From Polaribacter vadi (GTDB lineage: Bacteria; Bacteroidota; Bacteroidia; Flavobacteriales; Flavobacteriaceae): a stretch of 64,000 nucleotides of DNA. A program made the position numbers and the translations under genes. Within the stretch, counting starts at the first letter, position 1, and every line of letters starts with the position of its first letter. The notes beneath the pieces are model-generated. The model searched no databases. It was not told the origin of the DNA and saw only the letters and a list, made by a program, of their open reading frames with translations. The stretch is from positions 62,001 to 126,000 of the forward strand of contig NZ_JAHKQL010000015.1 in NCBI RefSeq assembly GCF_018861005.1. Reading direction: 5' to 3'. Positions 16,338 to 23,701 of this stretch are shown piece by piece.

Positions 16338-18350
16338 ATGGCTTTAGATTCAAAAGTACCAAAAGGTCCAATTAAAGATAAATGGACAGATTATAAAAAT
16401 AAAATTAATTTAGTAAACCCTGCAAACAAACGTCATATAGATGTTATAGTTGTAGGTACAGGTTTAGCAGGTGGTTCTGCTTCTGCAACATTAGCAGAAT
16501 TAGGCTACAATGTTAAAGCATTTGCATATCAAGATTCTCCAAGAAGAGCGCATTCAATTGCAGCTCAAGGAGGTATTAATGCAGCAAAAAATTACCAAGG
16601 AGATGGCGATTCTACTTACAGATTATTTTACGATACTGTAAAAGGAGGAGATTATAGATCTAGAGAAGCAAATGTATATAGGCTTGCTGAGGTTTCTGCA
16701 AATATTATAGATCAATGTGTGGCACAAGGAGTACCTTTTGCACGTGATTATGGTGGTTTGTTAGACAATCGTTCTTTTGGTGGGGTTTTAGTTTCTAGAA
16801 CTTTTTATGCAAAAGGGCAAACAGGTCAGCAATTATTATTAGGAGCTTATTCTGCAATGAATAGACAAATTGCTCGTGGTAAAATAGAAATGTTTAACAG
16901 ACACGAAATGTTAGATGTTGTTATTGTTGATGGTAAAGCAAGAGGAATTATAGCACGTAATTTAATTACAGGAGAAATAGAAAGACACTCAGCACATGCT
17001 GTTGTTGTTGCTTCTGGTGGTTATGGAAACGTATATTTCTTATCAACCAATGCAATGGGTTCTAATGTTACTGCTGGATGGAAAATCCACAAAAAAGGAG
17101 CTTATTTTGCAAACCCATGTTATACACAAATACACCCAACTTGTATTCCACGTTCAGGAGATTATCAATCTAAATTAACATTGATGTCTGAATCATTAAG
17201 AAATGATGGTAGAATTTGGGTGCCAAAAAACATGGACGATGTTTTAGCAATTAGAGAAGGTAAGAAAAAACCTACAGATTTATCTGAAGCAGAAAGAGAT
17301 TATTATTTAGAAAGACGTTACCCAGCTTTTGGTAATTTAGTACCAAGAGATGTAGCATCTAGAGCAGCAAAGGAACGTTGTGATGCTGGTTATGGAGTTA
17401 ATGCAACTGGTGAAGCTGTGTATTTAGATTTTGCTTCTGCAATTACTAGATATGGAACTGAACAAGCAAAAATTCATAATATTAACAATCCTTCTGATGC
17501 AAAAATATACGAATTAGGTCAAAAAATAGTTGAAGCTAAATATGGTAACTTATTTCAGATGTACGAAAAAATCGTAGATCAAAATCCATACGAAACTCCT
17601 ATGATGATTTATCCTGCAGTACACTATACAATGGGTGGTGTTTGGGTAGATTATAACTTAATGACAACCATTCCTGGATGTTATTGTATTGGAGAAGCAA
17701 ACTTCTCTGATCATGGTGCAAACAGATTAGGAGCCTCTGCATTAATGCAAGGTTTAGCAGATGGTTATTTTGTATTACCATATACTATTGGAGATTATTT
17801 AGCTGATGATATTAGAACCGGAAAAATATCAACAGAAACTCCAGAATTTGAAGCTGCAGAAAAAGAAGTAAAAGACAGAATAGATTTCTTTGTAAATAAT
17901 AAAGGAACAAAATCTGTAGATTATTTCCATAAAAAACTTGGTAAAGTTATGTGGGATAAAGCAGGTATGTCTAGAAACGAAGCTGGTTTAAAAGAAGCTA
18001 TGGCAGAAATTAAAGCAATTCGTGAAGAATTTTGGAAAGAAGTTTCTGTACCTGGAGGCTCTGACGAATTAAATCCAGAATTAGAAAAAGCAGGTAGAGT
18101 TGCAGATTTCTTAGAGTTAGGAGAATTATTTGCAAAAGATGCTTTAATGAGAGAAGAATCTTGTGGAGGGCATTTTAGAGAAGAATCTGCAGAAGAATCT
18201 GGACCACAAAAAGGTGAAGCAAAACGTGATGATGTAAACTTTGCATTTGCTGCTGCCTGGGAGTATAAAGGAGAACCTGCTGATGCAGTTTTACATAAAG
18301 AAGAATTAGAGTTTAACGACATTGAATTGAAACAACGTTCATACAAATAA
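16338..18350 (+). CDS. sdhA: Succinate dehydrogenase/fumarate reductase flavoprotein subunit
   Basis: 670 aa from the ATG at 16338 ([10 protein letters not shown]). An in-frame ATG at 16290 would overlap sdhC by 35 bases and add a non-homologous stretch, so it is rejected. Landmarks: the FAD dinucleotide fold [21 protein letters not shown], the flavinylated His region [17 protein letters not shown], active-site segments [12 protein letters not shown] and GGVWVDYN, and a C-terminal capping region. Oxidises succinate to fumarate in the TCA cycle, passing electrons to SdhB and menaquinone. Lies in an sdhCAB operon, 8 bases before sdhB. Confidence 0.96.
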   Translation: MALDSKVPKGPIKDKWTDYKNKINLVNPANKRHIDVIVVGTGLAGGSASATLAELGYNVKAFAYQDSPRRAHSIAAQGGINAAKNYQGDGDSTYRLFYDTVKGGDYRSREANVYRLAEVSANIIDQCVAQGVPFARDYGGLLDNRSFGGVLVSRTFYAKGQTGQQLLLGAYSAMNRQIARGKIEMFNRHEMLDVVIVDGKARGIIARNLITGEIERHSAHAVVVASGGYGNVYFLSTNAMGSNVTAGWKIHKKGAYFANPCYTQIHPTCIPRSGDYQSKLTLMSESLRNDGRIWVPKNMDDVLAIREGKKKPTDLSEAERDYYLERRYPAFGNLVPRDVASRAAKERCDAGYGVNATGEAVYLDFASAITRYGTEQAKIHNINNPSDAKIYELGQKIVEAKYGNLFQMYEKIVDQNPYETPMMIYPAVHYTMGGVWVDYNLMTTIPGCYCIGEANFSDHGANRLGASALMQGLADGYFVLPYTIGDYLADDIRTGKISTETPEFEAAEKEVKDRIDFFVNNKGTKSVDYFHKKLGKVMWDKAGMSRNEAGLKEAMAEIKAIREEFWKEVSVPGGSDELNPELEKAGRVADFLELGELFAKDALMREESCGGHFREESAEESGPQKGEAKRDDVNFAFAAAWEYKGEPADAVLHKEELEFNDIELKQRSYK

Positions 18351-18358
18351 AAGACAGA

Positions 18359-19099
18359 ATGAATTTAACACTTAAAATTTGGAGACAAAAAGACTCGAAC
18401 GCAAAGGGTCAAATGGTAGACTATAAAGTGACTGAAATTTCAGAGCATATGTCTTTTTTAGAAATGATGGATGTTTTGAACGAGCAATTAGTAAACTCTG
18501 GTGAAGAACCTGTTGCTTTTGATCATGATTGTAGAGAAGGTATTTGTGGTATGTGCTCTATGTATATTAATGGAGAAGCTCATGGACCTGATAGAGGTGT
18601 TACAACTTGCCAGTTACATATGCGTATGTTTAAAGATGGAGACACTATTACAATAGAACCATTTAGAGCTGCTGCTTTTCCTGTAATTAAAGATTTAATT
18701 GTAGATAGAAACTCTTTTGAAAGAATACAACAAGCAGGGGGGTACATTTCTGTAAACACATCTGGTAATACACAAGATGCAAACTCTTTACCAATTTCTA
18801 AACATGCTGCAGACGAAGCAATGGATGCAGCAACTTGTATTGGTTGTGGTGCTTGTGTAGCTACTTGTAAAAACAGTTCTGCAATGTTATTTGTAGGTGC
18901 TAAAGTATCTCAATACGCATTATTACCTCAAGGACAAGTAGAGGCAGCAGATCGTGTAAAAAACATGGTTGCACAGATGGATTTAGAAGGTTTTGGAAAC
19001 TGTACAAACACAGGTGCTTGCGAAGTAGAATGCCCAAAAGGAATTTCTTTAGACAACATTGCAAGAATGAACAGAGAGTTGATGAAAGCGTCTATATAA
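18359..19099 (+). CDS. sdhB: Succinate dehydrogenase iron-sulfur subunit
   Basis: 246 aa. The N-terminal plant-type ferredoxin domain carries the 2Fe-2S ligands [12 protein letters not shown] and a later Cys in TTCQLH. The C-terminal domain has [15 protein letters not shown] and [15 protein letters not shown] for the 4Fe-4S and 3Fe-4S centres. Transfers electrons from SdhA to the quinone site in SdhC. Last gene of sdhCAB, ended by the hairpin at 19164-19196. Confidence 0.96.
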   Translation: MNLTLKIWRQKDSNAKGQMVDYKVTEISEHMSFLEMMDVLNEQLVNSGEEPVAFDHDCREGICGMCSMYINGEAHGPDRGVTTCQLHMRMFKDGDTITIEPFRAAAFPVIKDLIVDRNSFERIQQAGGYISVNTSGNTQDANSLPISKHAADEAMDAATCIGCGACVATCKNSSAMLFVGAKVSQYALLPQGQVEAADRVKNMVAQMDLEGFGNCTNTGACEVECPKGISLDNIARMNRELMKASI

Positions 19100-19102
19100 T
19101 TT

Positions 19103-19137
19103 ACGAGCGTCATTGCGAGTTTTTACGAAGCAATCTC
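19103..19137 (+). repeat. Dispersed palindrome GTCATTGCGAG...CGAAGCAATCTC
   Basis: GTCATTGCGAG (19109-19119) and CGAAGCAATCTC (19126-19137) are separated by a short spacer; TTGCGAG and CGAAGCAA are partly complementary. From recall, this sequence type recurs between genes in several bacterial phyla. It lies just after sdhB, before its terminator. Confidence 0.5.
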
Positions 19138-19163
19138 AAAATTGTAACGAAAACATTAATAAT

Positions 19164-19196
19164 AAAACCCAAAACTAAAATTTAGTTTTGGGTTTT
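19164..19196. terminator. Bidirectional terminator after sdhB
   Basis: AAAACCCAAAACTAAA and TTTAGTTTTGGGTTTT are perfect 16-base complements around a single A (loop enlarges on folding). T-rich on one side and A-rich on the other, it serves sdhCAB and the convergent XRE gene. Confidence 0.88.
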
Positions 19197-19218
19197 TTAT
19201 TGAGAACGATGAATAGTT

Positions 19219-19548
19219 TTATTTAAAACCTTTAAAAAATTCTTCAGGAGAAATTTCTAATTTTTCTAAAATTTCTAACAATCGAATAGTATCTAATTTT
19301 GTTTTGCCAGTTTCTACTTTGTAAAAACCACTAGAGGTTAAATTTAATAGCGCTCCTAAATCCCATTGGGTTAAACCAAGTTCTTTACGTCTTTTAACAA
19401 TTCGCCTTAAAATAGCTTTAGACTTCTTTTCTAACCTTTCTTTTTCTTTTTCTTTTTCTTTTTCTTTTTCTTTTTCTTTTTCTTTTTCTTTCATTTCAAT
19501 TTTTAAAGCATAAAAATAAGCTAAAAAAAACACTTTTTCACTTTCCAT
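19219..19548 (-). CDS. XRE-family helix-turn-helix regulator with Lys-Glu repeat
   Basis: 109 aa from the ATG at 19548. A run of alternating Lys-Glu (about residues 20-36, encoded by a hexanucleotide microsatellite) precedes a standard XRE/Cro HTH domain: RRIVKRRKELGLTQWDLGALL, then SSGFYKVETGKTKLD and LLEILEKLEISPEEFF. The KE run should form a charged helix ahead of the DNA-binding domain. The start is uncertain: ATG at 19494 would begin right at the KE run (91 aa), and a TTG at 19656 would extend the frame through a palindromic repeat, which argues against coding there. It has no adjoining toxin gene in this window. Target unknown. Confidence 0.7.
   Translation of the reverse strand: MESEKVFFLAYFYALKIEMKEKEKEKEKEKEKEKEKERLEKKSKAILRRIVKRRKELGLTQWDLGALLNLTSSGFYKVETGKTKLDTIRLLEILEKLEISPEEFFKGFK
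19441..19488. repeat. (TTTTTC)8 microsatellite in the XRE gene
   Basis: Eight perfect tandem copies of TTTTTC (GAAAAA on the coding strand), each encoding Lys-Glu. Because the unit is six bases, copy-number change alters protein length by two residues without breaking the frame. Confidence 0.95.
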
Positions 19549-19605
19549 TTTGGCATCCCTATTTATAGGGGTAAAATACTCTCCCCATAAATGGGGATGC
19601 CAAAA
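19547..19605. repeat. Nested inverted repeat (two-arm palindrome)
   Basis: The left arm TTTTGGCATCCCTATTTATAGGGG (its first 20 bases at 19548-19567) is nearly the reverse complement of the right arm at 19583-19605. Each arm also contains its own smaller palindrome, CCCTATTTATAGGG and CCCCATAAATGGGG. The layout resembles a short REP pair or a MITE remnant upstream of the XRE gene. Confidence 0.8.
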
Positions 19606-19760
19606 CAGCCATAGAATTATTTTTATTTCTGATAAATCTTTCTCAAATTTGAACAAAAGAAATTGCTATGAAAAAGAAAACTTTTTAATAAATTGTTATT
19701 GTTATTATGGATGAACTTGTTTCAGTAACAGTTAAGAAATTTCCTTTTCTTTCTTTTTTT

Positions 19761-19783
19761 GTCATTCCTGCGAAGGCAGGAAT
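19761..19783 (+). repeat. Dispersed palindrome ATTCCTGC-GAAG-GCAGGAAT
   Basis: Perfect 8-bp stem (19764-19771 and 19776-19783) with a GAAG loop, preceded by GTC. From recall this GTCATTCCTGCGAAGGCAGGAATC type is a common intergenic repeat in Bacteroidota and Proteobacteria. Confidence 0.7.
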
Positions 19784-19800
19784 CTAATCTAAAATAAAAC

Positions 19801-19847
19801 AACCTCTGCTTGCGGAAATAAGAAATATAAAAATCGTGTAAATAAAT
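19801..19847 (+). repeat. 47-bp direct repeat, copy 1
   Basis: Starts AACCTCTGCTTGCGGAAATA and ends GTGTAAATAAAT. It matches the segment at 22101-22146 at roughly 40 of 47 positions by eye, with one base of length difference. The rest of 19657-20331 holds no convincing gene. Confidence 0.8.
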
Positions 19848-20238
19848 GTATCACTTAAAACCATTGCCTATGTAAATAAACAAGAACAAGCAGAAGAAGT
19901 GCTACAAATGTACCATATTTTCTACAAGTTTTTGGTGTTGTTTACACTTGTTCAATCAACTAAACACACCAAATCATATTTTATAAATCATTTTTAAAAA
20001 TAGAAAAAATTAGTTTTAAGTTTAGTTATTGTATTTGCAATGTCGACATTTTCAACCTAAAGATAGAAGAAGTAATTATAGAAATATGGGGCCAGCAAGT
20101 GATTGTGTAAAATAATCTAAGTATAAATCTTTATGGATAGTTCATATAAATCAATAAAGACCAATGGATTACTATATGACTTATTACTTAGTTGTGTAAA
20201 GTTAAACTAAATTAAGGTCAACAAAAGGACTGACAATC

Positions 20239-20292
20239 CAACTTCGGTATATGTGAAAGTTGAAACCGAAATAAAAGAATAAGTAAACCGAA
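20239..20292 (+). other. Overlapping complementary segments (possible RNA switch)
   Basis: CAACTT (20239-20244) overlaps TTCGGT (20243-20248). Their complements AAGTTG (20257-20262) and ACCGAA (20265-20270, repeated at 20287-20292) follow. The two stems cannot easily form together, so mutually exclusive hairpins are suggested in the leader of the small peptide/lipoprotein pair. It may also be chance. Confidence 0.3.
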
Positions 20293-20331
20293 TTATTAAA
20301 AAACGAAAGAGTAAAATAAACTTATAAAAAA

Positions 20332-20424
20332 ATGAAAATTATATTTTGGCAAATATTCTTGATAGTATTTGCTGTTTTAGTAGTACTATATATAATAAAA
20401 AAAATAAAAAATAAAATAAAATGA
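20332..20424 (+). CDS. 30-aa single-pass membrane peptide
   Basis: A 30-codon frame, starting MKIIFWQIFLIVFAVLVVLY and ending in a Lys/Ile-rich tail. About 18 consecutive hydrophobic residues form one transmembrane helix, followed by a strongly basic C-terminus. Its TGA stop overlaps the ATG of the lipoprotein gene (ATGA at 20421-20424), the classic sign of translational coupling. Length, hydrophobicity and basic tail resemble small membrane peptides, including type I toxins, but no antisense antitoxin is evident and the function is unknown. The very AT-rich DNA (mostly A) makes a chance frame possible, hence moderate confidence. Confidence 0.45.
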   Translation: MKIIFWQIFLIVFAVLVVLYIIKKIKNKIK

Positions 20425-21029
20425 AAAATAAAATTATTATACTTTTCTTAACGATTATATCTTATTCATGTTCAGACGAGAATTTAGTCCTGCAAGAAGA
20501 GAAATTAACAAAAGAAAAAATTATTGAGCATCTAAAAAAAAGAAATAATAATTACAGTTTTCATGATGAGTCGACTATTTTCTTAAGCAAAACAAAAACA
20601 AAATTCCCAGAACCTATATATTTTGATAATATAGAAGAAATGGACATTTTCTTAAACGAAATAGAAAAAGTAAAGAATGAAGCTTATAGTAAACCAATTG
20701 TTACGGATGATGCACCAGATTATTCTGGAGATGGTGGAGATAAAGACGGTTACTTTACAAGACAAACTTACATTGGTGGTTTTGGTGTTTACATGAATGT
20801 TGGGTTTAATTTTGCTGGTTGTTCGGGTAATAATTTAAATTCATGGATATCTGGATTTACATTAGGTGTTTCTTGGCATCACCTTGGTGGGGCATTATCA
20901 ACAGATAATCAAAATACTAGAATTAATTTTACAGTTTCAGGTGTTATGAATTATAATCTATTCGTAGAAGGAATAGGAACTGTATTTTCACAAAATTCAA
21001 CATTTAGTGGTTATAAAACTTGTGACTAA
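20421..21029 (+). CDS. Orphan lipoprotein
   Basis: 202 aa. Signal peptide with lipobox ISYSC (Cys at 17), then a Lys/Glu-rich helical region (about 20-95), then a Gly/Asn-rich domain starting near DDAPDYSGDGGDKDGYFTR and running to a C-terminal Cys (FSGYKTCD) that may pair with the Cys in FNFAGCSGN. The second half alternates like a small beta-barrel or sandwich (FGVYMNVGFNF, GFTLGVSWHHLGG, NFTVSGVMNYNLFVEG). I do not recognise a named family. It lies in the repeat-rich accessory region and is coupled to the 30-aa peptide upstream. Confidence 0.75.
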   Translation: MKNKIIILFLTIISYSCSDENLVLQEEKLTKEKIIEHLKKRNNNYSFHDESTIFLSKTKTKFPEPIYFDNIEEMDIFLNEIEKVKNEAYSKPIVTDDAPDYSGDGGDKDGYFTRQTYIGGFGVYMNVGFNFAGCSGNNLNSWISGFTLGVSWHHLGGALSTDNQNTRINFTVSGVMNYNLFVEGIGTVFSQNSTFSGYKTCD

Positions 21030-21055
21030 TAATTAATATTTGTCATAGTTATAAT

Positions 21056-21084
21056 AAAGAACTTTCTTTAAAAACAGTTCTTTA
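21056..21084 (+). terminator. Weak terminator after the lipoprotein gene
   Basis: AAAGAACT/AGTTCTTT, 8-bp stem with a 12-base loop, 27 bases after the stop; the following T run is interrupted. Confidence 0.45.
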
Positions 21085-21102
21085 TTTAAATTAAAATGAT
21101 TC

Positions 21103-21110
21103 TATTTTTG
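21103..21110 (+). promoter_or_regulatory. -7 box TATTTTTG ahead of a structured non-coding segment
   Basis: Exact TAnnTTTG consensus with no gene start within 250 bases, but with a hairpin-rich segment and a terminator-like hairpin downstream. Read as the promoter of the ncRNA candidate. Confidence 0.45.
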
Positions 21111-21116
21111 TTTATT

Positions 21117-21337
21117 TCTTCCCAGAATAACTGTACACAACACAGTATATAATCTATTGCTGGCTTCTCACCTAATTACGATAGTCCTCTCGGACTTTCT
21201 TAGTCGGTATTGATTTACTAACTAGTTGCTTAAACTACGCAACAAATCACATATAAAAACGGTTGTTTGTACACTGTAGAGTAATATTTTATGATAAATA
21301 ATTTAGAGATCAGTTTTAATTGATCTCTAAATTTTAA
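21117..21337 (+). ncRNA. Candidate structured small RNA or dispersed structured element
   Basis: The segment between the consensus -7 box and a strong hairpin has no open frame but several stems: ACTGT/ACAGT (21130-21146), AGTCC-TCTC-GGACT (21183-21196), and a bulged stem GATTT...GTTGC/GCAAC-AAATC (21212-21248). GTAC-bearing ends (near 21133 and 21269) are imperfectly complementary. It closes with AATTTAGAGATCA/TGATCTCTAAATT (21300-21333), a 13-bp stem followed by TT. Base composition is less A-rich than the surroundings. A transcribed RNA of about 220 bases or a non-autonomous mobile element are both possible; no known RNA family is recognised. Confidence 0.4.
21300..21335 (+). terminator. 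Strong hairpin ending the structured segment
   Basis: 13-bp perfect stem AATTTAGAGATCA/TGATCTCTAAATT with an 8-base loop, then TT. It lies 28 bases before the remains of the first GLPGLI gene and closes the preceding non-coding unit. Confidence 0.6.
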
Positions 21338-21362
21338 GAAAGTAATTGATAACATATAAAAA

Positions 21363-22099
21363 ATGAAAAAAAATCTTTTTTTAATTTATTTCTTTTTAAC
21401 AGTAGGTATATTTTTACAATCAAATTTAACGGGTGTGGTGTATTATGAGTCAGGTATTAGCCAACAAAATATTGATAATTCTTTATTCAAAATAAAGAAA
21501 ATTACTAAAAAATAAAGAATGTATTAAATTTATGGATAATTTTTTATTTAACAGTAAGAAGGTAGTGTCAACTTTACAGTTTTGATTAAATGAAGCTTTA
21601 TTTCAAGTAAATAAAAAATAACAGATTGTTACAACATTACGGAAAAAATGAATTTAATAGCTGCTGGAGGTTATAAAAATTTTTATCAAAATACAAGAAC
21701 ACAAAGTTTAGAAATACAAAACTGTCAAACCCTTGGAGAATGTTTTGTTAATAGTTCTAAATTTAAAAAATGGAAATTAACTCAAGAAACAAAAAAAATG
21801 CAGGTTTTCTTTGTTGTAAAGCTACAACTAATATTAAAAGTAATGATAAACACATTAATGTTACAGCTTGGTATACCAATGAAGTCCCTTTTAATTTTGG
21901 GCCAAAAGCTTACAATGGTTTACCTGGTTTAATTTTAGAACTACAAGAAGATATTTTGCTGATAAAAGCTACTAAAATATCATTAAACCAAAAAAAGAAA
22001 AAGCTGATTAAAAAGCCAAGTCAAGGTGAAAAAGTAACGTTAAGAGAATATAATGCAATTGTAAAAGAAATGTATAATAGTCGTTTTAAAAGAAATTAA
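21363..22099 (+). pseudogene. Decayed GLPGLI-family gene (copy 1)
   Basis: The pieces of one GLPGLI protein can be read by switching frames: signal peptide and start MKKNLFLIYFFLTVGIF...GVVYYESG (50 codons, stop at 21513-21515), then FMDNFLFNSKKVVSTLQF, LNEALFQVNKK, ITDCYNITEKMNLIAAGGYKN..., KWKLTQETKK, and after a one-base shift in an A8 run (21791-21798), KATTNIKSNDK...NGLPGLILELQ to a normal C-terminus. At least four disruptions separate them, so it is a true pseudogene. Its layout matches the intact neighbour at 22161-22892. The two longest surviving frames (from 21648 and 21770) should not be annotated as genes. Confidence 0.85.
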
Positions 22100-22100
22100 A

Positions 22101-22146
22101 AACCTTCGCTTGCGGAAATAAAAAATATAAAACCTTGTAAATAAAT
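22101..22146 (+). repeat. 46-bp direct repeat, copy 2
   Basis: Begins directly after the stop of the decayed GLPGLI gene and resembles 19801-19847 in the same orientation, including the shared block GCTTGCGGAAATAA and the end TGTAAATAAAT. Confidence 0.8.
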
Positions 22147-22160
22147 AGTAGACATAACTA

Positions 22161-22892
22161 ATGCATAGAATTAATATTAATATAGCACTCCTGTTTATAA
22201 CAGTAGCGTTATTTAGTCAAAAGAACTCGAATATTAGAATAACTTATGATGTTGGTTTAAAATTATATAAATCTGGAGAGTCATTAACTAAGGAGAAAAA
22301 AAGTTATAATGATTTTATGAAGGATTTACCAAACAAAACTTACATCTTAGATATTAATAATGAGCATTCTATTTTTTATACAGATAACAAAATGAATATT
22401 GATGTAAAAAATAAACTCGATTTAGTCTCGGCTTTTGTTGGTAATGGAGTCTATTATCATAATGCAGAAACAAATATAACTTTAAATCAAAAAAACACTT
22501 TAGGAGAAGATTTTATAATAGAAAATGAAGTAAAATATATTTGGAATCTTTCTCAAGAAAAAAAGAAAATAGGTGATTATATCTGTTTTAAAGCAACAAC
22601 AACCCAAAAATATATTAATAGAATAGGAGAAACAAAAACTAAACAAATTGTGGCTTGGTATAACCCAGATATTCCAATTAATATTGGGATAAAAGATTAT
22701 CATGGGCTTCCAGGAATAATAATATCTCTAGATGAAGGAGATGTTTATTATGAATGTGTAAAAATTGAGTTAAACTTAACAGAAAACCTAAATTTATCAA
22801 AACCATACAAAGGAAAATATGTTACTAAAAAAGAATATAATGATATTCTCAAAACAGGTTTTACAAAGAAGTTCGGAATAAAAAATAGATAA
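22161..22892 (+). CDS. GLPGLI-family secreted protein (intact copy)
   Basis: 243 aa with a short signal peptide (ending LFSQ). The family pattern is present: an N-terminal ITYDVGLKLY, central FKATTTQKYINR (the segment before the paired strands), VAWYNPDIPINIGIKDYHGLPGIII, and a Lys-rich C-terminus. The signature reads GLPGII. GLPGLI proteins are secreted Bacteroidota proteins of unknown function that commonly lie next to a TonB-receptor-like barrel, as here. In this copy the Lys-rich stretch after LSQE contains a G (AAAAAAAGAAAA), so its frame is intact where the other two copies are shifted. Confidence 0.85.
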   Translation: MHRININIALLFITVALFSQKNSNIRITYDVGLKLYKSGESLTKEKKSYNDFMKDLPNKTYILDINNEHSIFYTDNKMNIDVKNKLDLVSAFVGNGVYYHNAETNITLNQKNTLGEDFIIENEVKYIWNLSQEKKKIGDYICFKATTTQKYINRIGETKTKQIVAWYNPDIPINIGIKDYHGLPGIIISLDEGDVYYECVKIELNLTENLNLSKPYKGKYVTKKEYNDILKTGFTKKFGIKNR

Positions 22893-22964
22893 AAATAACT
22901 TATTTGAAACCTTAATAAATTCTTTTCGTTCTTAAAAGTAGTACGTCAATTATAAGGTAAAGCT

Positions 22965-23692
22965 ATGAGATTTAATCTATTACTAATTTATTTGTTTTTT
23001 TCAATAACCATTTTTTCACAACAATTAACTGGCAAAGTAACTTATATAGTTTCTATGGAATCATATTCAAAAGAAAAAATAGATTCCATATCTAAAAAAC
23101 TCAAGACAAAAAAAGTGAAAATGAACAAATGGATGCGTGATGTTTTTGAAAACACACCCAATGTAAATGCCTATTTAGAGTTTTCTAATGATGAGTCTTT
23201 ATATTACGTAGAGGATAAAATGCAAAATGATGGAAAACCCATTTTTAATGTAAATAGAACTTTTGCTGGTGGAGATCGTAGATATTACAAAAACACAAAA
23301 ACGAATGAGTATTTTAATGAAAGTAACACTTTTGGAGAATTATTCTTAATAGAAATTAATCCCAAAAAATGGAAAATAACACAAGAGTCTAAAAAATTGG
23401 TAGATATCTATGTTTTAAAGCAATTGATATTGAGTCAACCAACAAAAAGATGAAACCTGTAGTTTGGTTTACTCCAGAAATACCTGTTAGTTTTGGACCT
23501 TTAAAATATAATGGCTTACCTGGTTTGGTTCTTTTAGTAGAAATGCATAGAAGAACTATTAGTGCATCAGAAATAATTATAAATCCTAAAAAAGAAATTG
23601 TAATTAAAAAACCTACAAAAGGTAAAAAAATGACAGCAGAAGAAGCTAGAAAAAGAGGAGAAGCGTTTTGGAAAACTATTGAAAAGCAATAA
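22965..23692 (+). pseudogene. GLPGLI-family gene with a single frameshift (copy 3)
   Basis: The first frame gives a signal peptide and residues to KWKITQESKK, then goes out of frame in an A6 run at 23391-23396. Adding one A restores KKIGRYLCFKAIDIESTNKK joined to MKPVVWFTPEIPVSFGPLKYNGLPGLV and the C-terminus. The restored protein would be 242 aa, against 243 aa for the intact copy. Otherwise the gene looks undamaged, so a recent mutation, phase variation by A-run slippage, a ribosomal or transcriptional frameshift, or a sequencing error are all possible. Ten bases separate it from the barrel gene. Confidence 0.8.
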
Positions 23693-23701
23693 ACTGTTTT
23701 T

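Noticed and set aside
17921..18346. 141-aa minus-strand frame inside sdhA
   Set aside because: It is a shadow of a well-conserved gene with strong codon bias in the forward frame.
19549..19656. N-terminal extension of the XRE protein from a TTG at 19656
   Set aside because: The extension is encoded by a palindromic repeat, and a TTG start is less likely than the ATG at 19548 or 19494.
21136..21268. Integron attC site after the lipoprotein gene
   Set aside because: CACAAC and GTTGTT at the ends superficially resemble attC cores, but the inner arms are not self-complementary over their length and no integrase is present.
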